Shown here: positions 16,726 through 24,878 of the stretch, one piece after another
Layout: each line of letters begins with the position of its first letter
How positions within the stretch are numbered: position 1 is the first letter of the stretch
NCBI RefSeq assembly: GCF_000308755.1
Contig: NZ_BAGF01000055.1
Coordinates: forward strand, 1 to 61,217
DNA from: Nocardia pneumoniae NBRC 100136
Lineage (GTDB): Bacteria; Actinomycetota; Actinomycetes; Mycobacteriales; Mycobacteriaceae
Reading direction: 5' to 3'
Length of the DNA: 61,217 bases
The notes under the pieces: model-generated
The model's database searches: none
Told to the model about the DNA's origin: nothing
The model's input: the letters and a program-made list of their open reading frames with translations, nothing else
Translations under genes and position numbers: made by a program

Positions 16726-18102
16726 TCAGCGGAAGTACGGGTATTCCTGAACCCAGTGGAAGCCGCGGCTGCGCAATGGGAAATCGTTCAGGTTCACCGA
16801 GGTCAGCGCGATCGACACCGGTTGTCCGGCGATCGTGCCGGTCAGCGTCAAACGCTCGGGCGCGGGCCGGTCGAAGCCGAAACTGCCGATCATCGCCGGT
16901 CGTTCGGTCATCGTGCTCGGCGGCGCAAGCAGGGCGAGGCTGCGGGCGTCGGAATCGACCATCGCCAGCACCGGGACCAGCCGACCGTCCATCCGCTGCA
17001 CCGCGGCGCCATCACGATCGAAAACCACACGCTGCCACCGCAATTCGTCGGTGGACAGCGGCGGGAGCAGCTTGCCGTCCACGCTGAACTCGGTGACCGC
17101 CCAAATGCCGTACAGCGGAGGTTCCGGCCGTCCCGCACCCTGTTCGGTCCATCTATCCCAGCCGGTGCAGGCGTTGGACAACAGCAACCACAGCCCGAGC
17201 GCGATCTGCGCCGCGGCCGCGATTCGGTTGGCTCGCGGCGTCCGGAACAGCGGGGGCGTCGGCGACGAGCCGGTGGGCCGGTTTAGCACCAGCACGCTCA
17301 CCAGGCGCCGGGCCTCCGGCGCGAGCAGCACCAGGCACAGCAGCACGAGGTGGAACGACAGGATCTTCGCCGGCACGTCGTAGGTCATGTCCAGCACGAA
17401 CACCTGCGTCGTGCACACCAGGCTCAGCATCGCGCCCACCAGCGCGGTGCGCGGCACGATCAGCAGCACTCCGCCGAGCAATTCCGCGCAGCCCAGCAGT
17501 ATTTCGTACGGCTGGGACACCCCGACCTGGTTCCAGAGCACCGCCATGGGGCTGAAGTCACCGTACGGCTGGATCAGTCGGCTCAGCGGCGTGGGCGGCA
17601 TCTGCGTCGGGATGGCCTTGGCCATGCCGTACGAGATCATCTGCCCGGCCAGGCACAACCGCACGAACAGCAGGAACCAGGGCTGCACCGCCCGGTAGTC
17701 CGGCCGTTTCCGATCCAGCACGCTCCAGACCACGGTTGCGAGCACCGCGACAACACCGACGACGAACACCAGCACCCAGAAGTAGGCCTGATCTCCGCTG
17801 ATGGACGCCGTGTTCGCCGCGACGGAGGTGCCGAACACCCGCGTGCCGGTCCACTCGACCAGCGGGCGGAGCACACGGGCGGCCGCGTAGTTCACCCAGT
17901 CGGGCAGCCATTGCCGGGCCAGGCCGAGGAACTCCGGCACGATCGACGGATACACCAGGCAGAACAGCCCGAAGTACAGAAAACCGAAGCGGAACGCCAC
18001 GCGGGTGGCGCCGCTCCAGGGCCGGGTACCGGGATCCACGGCGCTCGCGACGCCGTCTGCCCGGTCGAGGATCGCTTCCGCGGTCACGGCGGTCCCTTCC
18101 AC
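16726..18102 (-). CDS. DoxX-like integral membrane protein, paralogue 1
   Basis: 458 residues with about seven to eight membrane segments, e.g. FWVLVFVVGVVAVLATVVWSV, and VLWNQVGVSQPYEILLGCAELLGGVLLIVPRTALVGAML, which is DoxX/TQO-like. A soluble C-terminal domain of ~150 residues ends FPLRSRGFHWVQEYPYFR. It is clearly paralogous to the upstream gene at 18199-19560: same length, same PYG/AVLWNQVG block and identical terminal motif. The pair probably arose by tandem duplication, and they are separated by 96 bp. The substrate and function are unknown; a quinone- or small-molecule-linked membrane role is inference. Confidence 0.8.
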   Translation of the reverse strand: MEGTAVTAEAILDRADGVASAVDPGTRPWSGATRVAFRFGFLYFGLFCLVYPSIVPEFLGLARQWLPDWVNYAAARVLRPLVEWTGTRVFGTSVAANTASISGDQAYFWVLVFVVGVVAVLATVVWSVLDRKRPDYRAVQPWFLLFVRLCLAGQMISYGMAKAIPTQMPPTPLSRLIQPYGDFSPMAVLWNQVGVSQPYEILLGCAELLGGVLLIVPRTALVGAMLSLVCTTQVFVLDMTYDVPAKILSFHLVLLCLVLLAPEARRLVSVLVLNRPTGSSPTPPLFRTPRANRIAAAAQIALGLWLLLSNACTGWDRWTEQGAGRPEPPLYGIWAVTEFSVDGKLLPPLSTDELRWQRVVFDRDGAAVQRMDGRLVPVLAMVDSDARSLALLAPPSTMTERPAMIGSFGFDRPAPERLTLTGTIAGQPVSIALTSVNLNDFPLRSRGFHWVQEYPYFR

Positions 18103-18198
18103 TCCCAGTTGACGCAGACCGAAGGTACCGAAAGTTCCGGGACCCGTTCGGGGATTCGACGGGATCCGCGCACCCGACGAATCGCCGCGGGATCTCGA

Positions 18199-19560
18199 TC
18201 AGCGGAAGTACGGGTACTCCTGCACCCAGTGGAAACCGCGGCTGCGCAGCGGGAAGGAGTTCAGGTCCACCCGATCCAGCGACAGCGTCACCGGCGTCCC
18301 GTTCAGCTCGCCGGTCAGCAGCAGCGTGTCCGGGGTGGGCTGGGTGAAGGTGAAACTCGCCAGGCGGGTGGGCGACGCGTCCGGGGATCCCGGCGGCTGA
18401 GTCAGCACGAGAGTGTGGGCGGTGGTGTCGACCTGCGCCACGACCGGCAGGAACGAGTCGTCCATTTTCTGCACACTGGCGTTCGGCCGGTCGAAAACAA
18501 CGCGGCGCCAGCGGTTCTCGTCGGTGACCAGCGGCGGCACCGGATGCCCCGCGCTGGTGAACTCCCCGACCGACCAGATGCCGTACAGCGGGGGCTTCCG
18601 CACCCCGTTCGTCTCACGCCACGCTTCCCAGCCGATCTGCACGGTGCCGATCAGTATCCAGAGCCCCAGAGCCACCTGGAACGCCGCCATGATCCGGTTC
18701 GCGCGCCGGGACCCGAACACGGCGGGCTGGGTCGCGGGCTCCGAGGGGCGTTGCAGCACCAGCACATTCGCCAATCGTCTGGCTTGTGGCGCCAAGACCA
18801 CCAGGCACAGCAGCAGCAAGTGGAACGAGAGGATCTTCACCGGCACGTCGTAGGTCATGTTCAGCACGAAGACCTGCGCCATGCTCACCAGGCCGAGCAT
18901 CGCGCCGATCGTCGCGGTGCGCGGCACGAAGAGCAACACTCCGCCGAGCACTTCGGCGGTGCCGAGCAGGATCTCGTACCCGGGCGCGGCGCCGACCTGG
19001 TTCCATAGCACCGATGCCGGGCTCATCGTCCCGTACGGCTGTAACAGCGCGGTCAGCGATGGTTCGGGCATCTGCGTCGGGATGGCCTTCGCCATGCCGT
19101 AGAAGAGCATCTGGCCGCCCAGGCACAGCCGAGCGAACAGCAGGAACCAGGCTCCGAGAGCGCGGTATTCGCGACGGCGTCGATCGAGGATCGACCAGAC
19201 GACCGTGATCACCGCGGCCGCGACGAGTTCGCAGAAGATCAGCACCCAGATGGCGGCTTGATCGCCGCTGCCGGAATCCTCGTGCAGCACGGCTTCGACG
19301 CCGAAGACGTGCTCGCCGACCCAGCCGGTGAGCGGGTTCGTCGCGCGCATCTGCCACAAGATCGCGCTCTCCGGCAGCCACTTGCCCACGATCCCGGTGA
19401 ACGCGAAGAGGATTTGCGCGAACAGCACGCAGAAGAGGAACAGATACGCGACGACGAACCGGAACGCGATCCGAGGCGGCAGACTCCAGGCCCCTCGCTC
19501 GACGTCGAGAGACGCCTCGTCGCCGCGTGGATCCAGGACATTCGTTCTGATCGTGCGCAC
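18199..19560 (-). CDS. DoxX-like integral membrane protein, paralogue 2
   Basis: 453 residues from GTG 19558-19560 (VRTIRTNVLDPRGDEASL). It has the same architecture as its downstream paralogue: N-terminal membrane helices, LCLGGQMLFYGMAKAIPTQMP, a SVLWNQVGAAPGYEILLGTAEVLGGVLLFVPRTA block, then a C-terminal soluble domain ending FPLRSRGFHWVQEYPYFR. The conserved terminus in both copies suggests a functional or structural element. A longer in-frame extension to 19845 overlaps the divergent kinase region and lacks similarity to the paralogue. Confidence 0.8.
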   Translation of the reverse strand: MRTIRTNVLDPRGDEASLDVERGAWSLPPRIAFRFVVAYLFLFCVLFAQILFAFTGIVGKWLPESAILWQMRATNPLTGWVGEHVFGVEAVLHEDSGSGDQAAIWVLIFCELVAAAVITVVWSILDRRRREYRALGAWFLLFARLCLGGQMLFYGMAKAIPTQMPEPSLTALLQPYGTMSPASVLWNQVGAAPGYEILLGTAEVLGGVLLFVPRTATIGAMLGLVSMAQVFVLNMTYDVPVKILSFHLLLLCLVVLAPQARRLANVLVLQRPSEPATQPAVFGSRRANRIMAAFQVALGLWILIGTVQIGWEAWRETNGVRKPPLYGIWSVGEFTSAGHPVPPLVTDENRWRRVVFDRPNASVQKMDDSFLPVVAQVDTTAHTLVLTQPPGSPDASPTRLASFTFTQPTPDTLLLTGELNGTPVTLSLDRVDLNSFPLRSRGFHWVQEYPYFR

Positions 19561-19820
19561 TATGCCCCCTCGCTCGCCGACAGATTCACGAGCCGAAAGT
19601 ATCCGACCAAGTCGTGGGATGACCTCAGGGAAAACCCTGGAATTTCGCGTGCATCTTCGTCTACGACCGGATGATCTCCAACGGCCCGGTTCACCCAGCG
19701 AGACGATCGCCTGATGGGGACCGGTTTCGTCGCCGTTTCCACCCATGACGCAACTAGAACGCGTTACAGTCCCGCGTATCCCGGGCGGTGCACCCGGGCG
19801 GCACGTGTCAGGAGGACAAG

Positions 19821-20951
19821 ATGACCGACGATCCGGACCCGGCACAGCGACAGCAGCTGACCGTCAGCGAACGCGACCTCGACACGCTCGCCGACAATCT
19901 GGCCCGGTGGCTGCACGCGAAGGTCGGCGGCGACCACCTACCGCGGATCTCCGGATTGTCGCGTCCGCAGTCCGGCGGCATGTCCAGCACGTCCATTCTG
20001 TTCGACGCCGAATGGAGCGCAGGAGGGCACTCGGAGCGCGGGTCGTTCGTCGCGCGGATGGCGCCGGAGGCCGGATCGTTCCCGGTCTTCCGGACCTACG
20101 ACTTGGCCACGCAGTACCAGGTGATGGCGGGCGTGGCCGCGGCGAGCGACGTGCCGGTGCCCGAGCTGTGCTGGCTGGAGAACGACGACAAGCCGCTCGG
20201 AACACCGTTCTTCGTGATGCGCCGCGTCGACGGCCGGGTGCCCGCGGACAACCCGCCGTACGTCTTCGTCGGCTGGCTGTTCGACGCCACTCCCGCCGAG
20301 CGGCTCCAGCTCACCCACAACACGGTCGAGGTGATCGCGAAGATCCACGACATCCCCGATCCCGCGACGCGGTTCCCGATGCTGACCGGCCCGGGCCAGT
20401 CCCTGCGCAGGCACGTCGCGGCGCAGCACGCGTGGTACCGGTGGGCGCTCGCCGACGACGGCTTCGCCATCCCGCTGATCGAGCGGAGTTTCGCGTGGCT
20501 CGACGAGCACTGGCCAACCCACCCCGGCCCGGACGTGCTCAGCTGGGGCGACGCCCGCCCGGGCAACATCATCTACCGCGGGTTCGACCCGGTGGCGGTG
20601 CTGGACTGGGAGATGGCCGCGCTCGGGCCGCGCGAACTCGACCTGGGCTGGGTGATCTTCATCCACCGGTTCTTCCAGGATCTGGCCACCCGTTTCGGCC
20701 AACCCGGCCTGCCCGACTTCCTCCGCCGCGACGACGTGGTGGCGAAATACCAAGCGCTGACCGGACATCCGGTGCGCGATCTCGATTTCTATCTCGTCTA
20801 CGCCGCGTTGCGGCACGCCATCGTGATGGCCAGGGTGAAGCGCCGGATGATCCACTTCGGCGAGGACACCGACACACCGGACCGCGACGACTACGTCATG
20901 CACCGGGCGAGCTTGGAAGCGCTGCTCGACGGAACCTACGAATGGGACTGA
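19821..20951 (+). CDS. Aminoglycoside phosphotransferase-like (APH family) kinase
   Basis: 376 residues from ATG 19821 with an AGGAGG site just upstream. It has the protein-kinase-like APH fold: catalytic loop LSWGDARPGNIIY (Asp and Asn) and metal-binding VLDWEMAALGPRELDLGW. This subfamily is often annotated as a phosphotransferase and relates to ACAD10-type kinases; drug phosphorylation cannot be claimed. It is followed after 2 bp by a hypothetical lipocalin-like gene, so the two form an operon. The start MTDDPDPAQRQQL is chosen over an upstream Met on RBS grounds. Confidence 0.88.
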   Translation: MTDDPDPAQRQQLTVSERDLDTLADNLARWLHAKVGGDHLPRISGLSRPQSGGMSSTSILFDAEWSAGGHSERGSFVARMAPEAGSFPVFRTYDLATQYQVMAGVAAASDVPVPELCWLENDDKPLGTPFFVMRRVDGRVPADNPPYVFVGWLFDATPAERLQLTHNTVEVIAKIHDIPDPATRFPMLTGPGQSLRRHVAAQHAWYRWALADDGFAIPLIERSFAWLDEHWPTHPGPDVLSWGDARPGNIIYRGFDPVAVLDWEMAALGPRELDLGWVIFIHRFFQDLATRFGQPGLPDFLRRDDVVAKYQALTGHPVRDLDFYLVYAALRHAIVMARVKRRMIHFGEDTDTPDRDDYVMHRASLEALLDGTYEWD

Positions 20952-20953
20952 CC

Positions 20954-22051
20954 ATGCCTGTGCCTTTGGACGAGTACCCGATCCATCAGACGCCGCTCTC
21001 GCTGGCCCGGGTGGCCAGCAGCGACCGGAACTTCTACGACCGCAGCTACTTCAACGCCCACGACCGCGACGGCGGCACCCTGCTGATCACCGGACTCGGC
21101 GTGTACCCCAACCTCGGCGTCACCGACGCCTACGCCGCCGTCCGCCGCGGCGACACACTGCGGGCGGTGCGCTTCTCCGACGCGCTCGGCGACCGCGGCC
21201 TCGACCAGCGCGTCGGCGGCTACCGCGTCGAGGTCCTGGAGCCGCTGCGCCGCATCCGGGTGATCTGCGACCACGACGACCTGGGCTTCGACCTCACCTG
21301 GACCGGCGCGTTCCCCGCCGTGCAGGAACAACCGCACCTGATCCTGGCGGGCAACCGGCCGATCATCGACGCGTCCCGGTTCGCGCAGGTCGGTTCGTGG
21401 GCGGGCACGCTGCACGTGGACGGCGACGACATCGCCATCGACCCGGCGGTGTGGACCGGAACCAGGGACCGATCGTGGGGCATCCGCCCGGTCGGCGAGA
21501 CCGAGCCGCCCGGACGCGCGGCCGCCGAGCCCTCGGGTGGATTCTGGTGGCTGTACGTGCCGCTGCGATTCGAGGATTTCGCCGTGGTGGTGATCGTGCA
21601 GGAGGAGCCGGACGGCAGGCGCACACTCAACGACGCGACCAGGGTCTGGCCGGACGGGCGCACCGAGCAGCTCGGCTGGCCGCGCATCGCGATCGAGTAC
21701 CGTTCCGGCACCAGGCTTCCCGTCGCGGCCCGGCTGGAGCTGACCACGCCGGACGGCAAGCCGCTGGAGATCGAGATCACGCCGGGCTCCGGCATCCCGC
21801 TGCACGTCGGCTGCGGCTACGGCGGCGACCCCGACTGGCAGCACGGTCAGTGGAAGGGCCGTGACTGGTCGTCCTCCAGCCGCTACGACCTGACCGACCC
21901 GGCCATCGTCGCCCGCACCCCCTACGGCGTGATCGACCACGTCGCCCACGCCCGCTGCGGCGACGCCGAGGGCTGGGGCCTGTTCGAACACGCGAGCCTC
22001 GGCCGCCACGATCCCACCGGTTTCGCCGACTGGGGGTCGGTGGCACCGTAA
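20954..22051 (+). CDS. Conserved hypothetical protein, AttH/CrtC-like beta-barrel suspected
   Basis: 365 residues from ATG 20954, 2 bp after the APH-like stop; ATG 20942 would overlap that gene. It is rich in beta strand, Trp and Asp (YPIHQTPLSLARVASSDRNFYDR, LITGLGVYPNLGVTDAYA, FGGFWWLYVPLRFEDF-like pattern, SSSRYDLTDPAIVARTPYGVIDHVAHA). The layout resembles AttH/hydroxyneurosporene synthase-like double lipocalins, but I am not certain. There is no signal peptide or membrane segment. Tight spacing with the kinase suggests that it binds or modifies the product or substrate of that enzyme (inference). Confidence 0.75.
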   Translation: MPVPLDEYPIHQTPLSLARVASSDRNFYDRSYFNAHDRDGGTLLITGLGVYPNLGVTDAYAAVRRGDTLRAVRFSDALGDRGLDQRVGGYRVEVLEPLRRIRVICDHDDLGFDLTWTGAFPAVQEQPHLILAGNRPIIDASRFAQVGSWAGTLHVDGDDIAIDPAVWTGTRDRSWGIRPVGETEPPGRAAAEPSGGFWWLYVPLRFEDFAVVVIVQEEPDGRRTLNDATRVWPDGRTEQLGWPRIAIEYRSGTRLPVAARLELTTPDGKPLEIEITPGSGIPLHVGCGYGGDPDWQHGQWKGRDWSSSSRYDLTDPAIVARTPYGVIDHVAHARCGDAEGWGLFEHASLGRHDPTGFADWGSVAP

Positions 22052-22244
22052 GGCCCCGCCGCACACGGACGAACGTCGAACTGCCCCGGCGTCGAGATCG
22101 CGACCAGCTGCGGCCACCGAAATCCGGTGCACGTTCCCCGCCTTGTGGGACCGGTGCGCTGGCGAGCCAGCAGATCCGCGAACGAAAGCATCTACTCCGC
22201 AGGTACGGCTGACGCCCTGCGCGGTGCGAATGTGGCCAAGGGGG

Positions 22245-22607
22245 TCAGCGGGCGGCTGTGGCGGCAATCACGATTCCGCCGATCGTTGTCTTGGGGAGCA
22301 GCAGCGGGCCACGTCCGGCCAGCAAAGCGGCTGCCTCCGCGACACTCGCTGTGCCGAGCGCGTTCTCGGTGCGTGCGGACGGATTCGGCACTCGGACGTC
22401 GGCGAGTTCGGCGGAGCTGTAGGAGCGGACGGGCACGCCCAAGGCCGCGGCAGCGGCGTGGAGGCCGGGTTCGGCGGCGCGCCGGTCGACGGTCGCCAAG
22501 CAGACGATGACATCGTCGCCCAGGGCTTCTCGCAATGCAGCTCGGATGTCCGCCGCGTCGGTTCCCGGGCGCAAACCGACGCCGACGGCCAGGTCAGGTC
22601 GTGACAC
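22245..22607 (-). CDS. cobE: Cobalamin biosynthesis protein CobE / CbiG C-terminal domain
   Basis: 120 residues from GTG 22605-22607 (VSRPDLAVGVGLRPGTDAADI). The core is VGVGLRPGTDAADIRAAL, then VICLATVDRRAAEPGL, and NALGTASVAEAAAL before LLLPKTTIGG, as in CobE and the CbiG C-terminal domain. It assists the precorrin/cobalt-precorrin part of B12 synthesis. Its start lies inside the 3' end of cobB (14-bp overlap), indicating translational coupling. It is the last gene of the chelatase-cobO-cobB-cobE cluster. Confidence 0.85.
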   Translation of the reverse strand: MSRPDLAVGVGLRPGTDAADIRAALREALGDDVIVCLATVDRRAAEPGLHAAAAALGVPVRSYSSAELADVRVPNPSARTENALGTASVAEAAALLAGRGPLLLPKTTIGGIVIAATAAR

Positions 22608-24132
22608 GGGCTCTGGCGTAGGCCCCTGCCGCCGCGACGAAACGGCGTACCGCCCCTGGGTTTCCGGCGGGATGAGTATGCAGGTAGGACGCGTGCACAT
22701 TGCCGACGAGCGCGCCCTCGCGGACCCGTTCGCCTTCGCTGCCGTGCCAGCCCCACGCGGGCGTCGCCGAGGGTGGCGACCCCAGACGGGTCCGATGGAA
22801 CTCGTGCCCGCGGACGCGTTCACCTGCCCGCCACAGCGGCGAGTCGCCGAGCGCCACGGCATCTCGGTAGCCGAGCGTCAGGCGCGGACCGAACTCGGCG
22901 TCGGCGTCGATCACCCCCGCCATCGGATGGCCGTCGAGTGAGCGGGCCAGATACAGCAGCCCGGCGCATTCCGCGTGCACCGGTAGCCCGCGCCGCGCGG
23001 CCTCGGCCACCGCCCGCAACAGCGGGACGTTCGCCGCCAACTCCGCCGCATGCTCCTCGGGGAAACCGCCGGGCAACACCAAACCATCTGTGGCAGAGGG
23101 CAATTCATCGTGCAGCGGATCGAATACCGCTACCCGCGCCCCCGCCGCCGTCAGCAATTCCCGATGCTCGGCGTACCCGAAGGTGAATGCCGCCCCACCC
23201 GCGACGGCAATCAGCGGTCCGTCCCGATCGGCGATTCGATCGGCCGCGACGAGAGCGCTCCCCCGATCGGGGGGTCTCTCGGCATGCCCCCGCGCCTCAC
23301 CACCGCCGAACGCCGCCCCGGCGTGCACCCGCGTGTCACCACCGAAGGTCGCTTCAGTGGATGACCGGGCGTCGCCACCGAACTCGTGCACAGCGGCGGC
23401 GGGATCCCAGGTCGGTCCGGTGACCGACGATCGGGCCAGCGCCGCGATCGCGTGCAGGTCCACATGGGCGGCCACGAGATCCGTCATCGCCGCCACGGCC
23501 GCCGTCGCGGCGGCGCCGTGTTCCACGGCGGGAATGAGGCCGAGATGCCGGGAGGGAACCTCCAATTCGGCCATCCGCGGCAGCGATCCGAGCACAGGCA
23601 GCCCGACCCGATCGCAGGCCGCGCGCAAGACCTGGTCGTGTCGCGCACTGCCGACCCGGTTCAGGATCACCCCGCCGAGCCGGACGCCGCTGTCGAAGGT
23701 GGCGAACCCGTGCAGCAGCGCCGCCAAGCTCTGACTGTGCCCGCGAGCGTCCACCACCAGCACCACCGGCGCGCCCAGCAGGCTCGCGACCTGCGCCGTG
23801 GACCCCTCCGCCACCGGCCCCGAATGCCGCTCATCGATCCGCCCGTCGAACAAGCCCATCACGCCCTCGACCACCGCGAGATCGCACCCCCGCGCACCAT
23901 GCCGATACAACGGCACAACACGTTCCGCCCCCACCAGCACCGGGTCCAGATTCCGCCCCGGCCGCCCCGCCGCCAACCCGTGATACCCCGGATCGATGTA
24001 ATCCGGCCCCACCTTGAACGGCGCAACCCGATGCCCCACCCGCCGCAACGCCCCGATCAACCCGGTAGCAACCGTCGTCTTCCCATTCCCCGACGCCGGA
24101 GCCGCCACCACCACAGCCCTCACCCCCACCAC
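22594..24132 (-). CDS. cobB: Cobyrinate a,c-diamide synthase
   Basis: 512 residues from GTG 24130-24132. The N-terminal P-loop synthetase domain (VVVAAPASGNGKTTVATGLIGALRR, FKVGPDYIDPGYH) and the C-terminal class I glutamine amidotransferase domain (LVLPGGFPEEHAAELAAN, VHAECAGLLYLARSLDG with catalytic Cys) are both intact. It amidates cobyrinate at positions a and c using ATP and glutamine. The interdomain linker around residues 245-295 holds three imperfect repeats of FGGD/GxxR type, which is unusual. Downstream cobE overlaps it; cobO lies 79 bp upstream, across an inverted repeat. Confidence 0.95.
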   Translation of the reverse strand: MVGVRAVVVAAPASGNGKTTVATGLIGALRRVGHRVAPFKVGPDYIDPGYHGLAAGRPGRNLDPVLVGAERVVPLYRHGARGCDLAVVEGVMGLFDGRIDERHSGPVAEGSTAQVASLLGAPVVLVVDARGHSQSLAALLHGFATFDSGVRLGGVILNRVGSARHDQVLRAACDRVGLPVLGSLPRMAELEVPSRHLGLIPAVEHGAAATAAVAAMTDLVAAHVDLHAIAALARSSVTGPTWDPAAAVHEFGGDARSSTEATFGGDTRVHAGAAFGGGEARGHAERPPDRGSALVAADRIADRDGPLIAVAGGAAFTFGYAEHRELLTAAGARVAVFDPLHDELPSATDGLVLPGGFPEEHAAELAANVPLLRAVAEAARRGLPVHAECAGLLYLARSLDGHPMAGVIDADAEFGPRLTLGYRDAVALGDSPLWRAGERVRGHEFHRTRLGSPPSATPAWGWHGSEGERVREGALVGNVHASYLHTHPAGNPGAVRRFVAAAGAYARARVTT

Positions 24133-24140
24133 CGCCCTTC

Positions 24141-24195
24141 GAGTGGCACACCACTGTGCGGGCGTCTCGCGATTCGCCGCAGGGATGTGCCACTC
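24141..24195. repeat. Inverted repeat between cobO and cobB
   Basis: GAGTGGCACA (24141-24150) and TGTGCCACTC (24186-24195) form a perfect 10-bp stem around 35 nt that can itself pair (GCGGGCG with CGCCGC-like bases). It sits in the 79-bp gap between cobO stop and cobB start and could act as a processing, attenuation or pausing element. Confidence 0.55.
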
Positions 24196-24211
24196 GCGGT
24201 CGGGAACCGAG

Positions 24212-24826
24212 TTACCATTCGATGCCTCGTTGGCCTTTGCGGCCTGTGTCCATGGGGTGTTTGAGTTTGGTCATCTCGGTGACGAGGTCGGCGGCGTCGA
24301 GGAGGGCGGTGGGGGCGTCGCGGCCGGTGATGACGACGTGTTGGTTGCCGGGGCGGTCGAGCAGGGTGTCGACCACGTCGGCGACGTCCACCCAGCCCCA
24401 TTTCAGGGGGTAGGTGAATTCGTCGAGGACGTAGAAACGGTGCTGCTCGGCCTTCAGGCGCCGGGCGATCTCCTGCCAGCCGGCCAGCGCGGCAGCGGCG
24501 TGGTCCTCCTCGGTGCCCTGTTTGCGGGTCCAGGACCAGCCTTCGCCCATCTTGTGCCACTCGACCGGTCCGCCCGCGCCGGTCTGCTCGTGCAGCGCGC
24601 CGAGGGCGCGGAAAGCCGCCTCCTCGCCCACTTTCCATTTGGCGCTTTTCACGAATTGGAACACCGCCACGTCGAAGCCCTGGTTCCAGGCGCGCAGCGC
24701 CATGCCGAACGCGGCCGTCGACTTACCCTTGCCGGGCCCGGTGTGCACCGCGAGCACCGGCTGATTGCGCCGCTGCCGCGTGGTCAGGCCGTCGTCGGGA
24801 ACTGTCTCCGGAACACCCTTGGGCAT
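24212..24826 (-). CDS. cobO: Cob(I)yrinic acid a,c-diamide adenosyltransferase
   Basis: 204 residues, standard CobO/BtuR length. The P-loop GPGKGKST is at residues 30-37, followed by FQFVKSAKWKVGEEAAF, EGWSWTRKQGTEEDHAAA and VLDEFTYPLKWGWVD. It adenosylates the reduced cobalt centre of corrinoids. The start has a strong GCAAGGAG-type site. It is transcribed between the chelatase gene (52 bp upstream) and cobB. Confidence 0.97.
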   Translation of the reverse strand: MPKGVPETVPDDGLTTRQRRNQPVLAVHTGPGKGKSTAAFGMALRAWNQGFDVAVFQFVKSAKWKVGEEAAFRALGALHEQTGAGGPVEWHKMGEGWSWTRKQGTEEDHAAAALAGWQEIARRLKAEQHRFYVLDEFTYPLKWGWVDVADVVDTLLDRPGNQHVVITGRDAPTALLDAADLVTEMTKLKHPMDTGRKGQRGIEW

Positions 24827-24878
24827 CGAAATCTCCTTGCTGTTCTCGGCTCACTCCGAAACCGGTTCCGGGGCACTG

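Noticed and set aside
21922..22191. Minus-strand frame MLSFADLLARQRTG at the cobE/hypothetical boundary
   Set aside because: Mostly antisense to the 3' end of the 20954-22051 gene and without any family feature.
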